Source of the DNA: Bin5 sp009843665
GTDB taxonomy: Bacteria; Chloroflexota; Anaerolineae; Caldilineales; Caldilineaceae
Assembly (NCBI GenBank): GCA_965220285.1
Contig: OZ244818.1
Coordinates: 3,038,001 to 3,102,000 of the forward strand
Reading direction: 5' to 3'
Length of the DNA stretch: 64,000 nt
The notes beneath the pieces were generated by a model. That model was not told the DNA's origin and did no database searches. It worked only from the letters and a program-made list of their open reading frames with translations. The translations under genes and the position numbers were made by a program. Positions 62,827 through 64,000 of this stretch are shown here, piece after piece (the stretch's first letter is position 1; each line of letters starts with the position of its first letter).

Positions 62827-64000
62827 ATGCGTATTCTTCTCTATACCGGAAAAGGCGGTGTCGGCAAGACCAGCGTCAGCGCGGCCTGCGCACTGCGATG
62901 CGCCGAGCTCGGCTACCGCACCGTCGTCCTCAGCACCGACTCCGCCCATAGCCTCGGCGACAGCTTTGACACCCGTATCGGCAGTGAGTTGGTAGAGCTC
63001 GCGCCCAACCTCTGGGGACAGGAGATCGATCTGCTCCATCAGATGGACAAATACTGGGGGCGCGTGCAGGAATACCTGAATGTACTCTTCTCCTGGCGCG
63101 GCATGGATTCGCTGGTCGCTGAAGAGACTTCCGTACTGCCGGGCATGGAAGAGCTTGCCAGCCTCATGCACATCACACATCTGGCCGGCAGCGGCGACTA
63201 CGACACCATCATCATCGATGCAGCGCCGACCGGATCCACGCTGCAGTTGCTCAGTTTTCCCGATATCGCCCGTTGGTATATCGAGAAGATCATGCCCTTT
63301 GAGCGCCGCACACTTCAGATCGCTCGGCCCATCGTGTCCCGTATGAGCGATATTCCACTGCCGGACGACGACCTCTTCGAAAGCGTCGAAGATCTGGTGA
63401 ATGTTCTGGAGCGTACCAGCCTCCTCCTCAGCGACAGCAGCGTCAGCAGTATGCGCCTGGTGATCAACCCCGAAAAAATGGTCATAAAGGAGGCGCAGCG
63501 CGCCTATGCCTACCTCAACCTCTATGGCTACGCCGTCGATTCCGTTGTCTGCAATCGCGTCTTCCCGCAGGAACTGCAGGATGCCTACTTCAGCGGCTGG
63601 CTCGAAGCGCAGAAACGCAATCTGGCCTTCGTCGAAGAAGCATTCCAGCCGCTTCCCATCTCCCAAATTCCCTTCTTCGACGAAGAGGTATTGGGCCAGA
63701 CGATGCTCCAGCGCATGGCCGCAACACTTTTTGGAGACGAACTGGTGCGCGGCGGTATGGGCGATCCCACCCGCCTCTGCTATCAGGGCGAACCGCAGAA
63801 AGTCTTCGTCCGCAACGGCCACTACATCCTCAGCATCGCCCTGCCCCTGGTCGCCAAAGAGGAGGTGGACCTGCACCGCAGCGTCGTCGACGAGCTCATC
63901 GTCCGCATCGGCAACTGGAAGCGCAATATCGCCCTGCCCACTGGCCTGGCGCGCTTGCAAATCGACGGCGCCAAATACGAAGGCGACCGCCTCAACATCC
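62827..64000 (+). CDS. ArsA/Get3-type ATPase, 5' part
   Basis: The gene runs off the right edge; 391 codons are visible. The deviant Walker A is 'TGKGGVGKT' (residues 7-15), switch I is 'STDSAHSLGDSFD' (the family's DPAHS appears as DSAHS), and switch II is 'IIDAAPTGSTLQLL'. The later part has 'LVINPEKMVIKEAQRAY' and 'NRVFPQE', as in ArsA_ATPase, and a C-terminal beta domain begins near residue 320. In bacteria such ATPases occur with or without arsenite pumps; no ars genes are in view, so a role in arsenite export cannot be claimed. Confidence 0.88.
   Translation, partial: MRILLYTGKGGVGKTSVSAACALRCAELGYRTVVLSTDSAHSLGDSFDTRIGSELVELAPNLWGQEIDLLHQMDKYWGRVQEYLNVLFSWRGMDSLVAEETSVLPGMEELASLMHITHLAGSGDYDTIIIDAAPTGSTLQLLSFPDIARWYIEKIMPFERRTLQIARPIVSRMSDIPLPDDDLFESVEDLVNVLERTSLLLSDSSVSSMRLVINPEKMVIKEAQRAYAYLNLYGYAVDSVVCNRVFPQELQDAYFSGWLEAQKRNLAFVEEAFQPLPISQIPFFDEEVLGQTMLQRMAATLFGDELVRGGMGDPTRLCYQGEPQKVFVRNGHYILSIALPLVAKEEVDLHRSVVDELIVRIGNWKRNIALPTGLARLQIDGAKYEGDRLNI

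Noticed and set aside
62827..64000. Calling the ATPase an arsenite pump component
   Set aside because: No arsR, arsB, arsC or arsD gene is visible; the family also includes non-arsenical Get3-like ATPases.

Overview
The window looks like chromosomal DNA of a high-GC member of the Chloroflexota, probably near Caldilineales/Anaerolineae. The evidence is the character of the 16S rRNA gene (37082-38601), the many multi-membrane glycosyltransferases and PhyH/xylose-isomerase-like/Gfo-Idh genes typical of that group, and a conventional 16S-tRNA-Ile-23S-5S operon. The phylum call rests on my reading of the 16S text, not on an alignment. Parts of the sequence (a frameshifted nuclease gene, an amber codon inside an acidic reading frame, a split transposase) could be real decay or assembly errors.

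Region 1 (1-2187): sugar or polyol metabolism, with the tail of an extended-SDR epimerase, a TIM-barrel sugar isomerase and a convergent SDR oxidoreductase. Region 2 (2188-7075) is visibly A+T-richer and reads as an inserted accessory island: a minimal nucleotidyltransferase without its usual HEPN partner, a small zinc-ribbon membrane protein, a beta-class DNA methyltransferase flanked on both sides by different PD-(D/E)XK nuclease candidates (the first frameshifted), then a zinc-ribbon protein, a HAD phosphatase and a DUF2283 protein.

Region 3 (7178-22028) returns to carbohydrate and small-molecule metabolism: mannonate dehydratase-like protein, GT39-type membrane glycosyltransferase, Gfo/Idh/MocA oxidoreductase, a tandemly duplicated GH32-DinB gene pair, a 3-hydroxyacyl-CoA dehydrogenase-like enzyme, two aminotransferases, a PhyH dioxygenase and a GNAT protein. 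Region 4 (22059-29810, all minus strand) holds two secreted proteins and a run of five genes (biotin ligase, glycosyltransferase, M50 protease, HD protein, TyrA-like dehydrogenase).

Region 5 (30222-36568) is a biotin-dependent acyl-CoA carboxylase locus: carboxyltransferase beta subunit, a translationally coupled unknown protein, biotin carboxylase and biotin carrier protein, with the biotin ligase close by. About 1 kb of repeat-bearing DNA splits it. Region 6 (36776-42366) is the rRNA operon with a recognisable promoter and strong processing stems. Region 7 (42394-53587) carries housekeeping and envelope genes: glmU, a CNNM/CorC-type protein, cytidine deaminase, a sugar dehydrogenase lipoprotein, a histidine kinase, two nucleoside-type ABC permeases and fumC.

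Region 8 (53712-64000): a bidirectional terminator, a LysM-M23 peptidase, rho with its own promoter, an ISKra4-like insertion sequence 16 bp upstream of that promoter, a Crp/Fnr regulator, an SH3b-repeat envelope protein and the start of an ArsA/Get3-type ATPase. A composite dispersed repeat (GC-rich double hairpin plus a heptanucleotide array) occurs three times, near 18.7, 24.2 and 58.8 kb.
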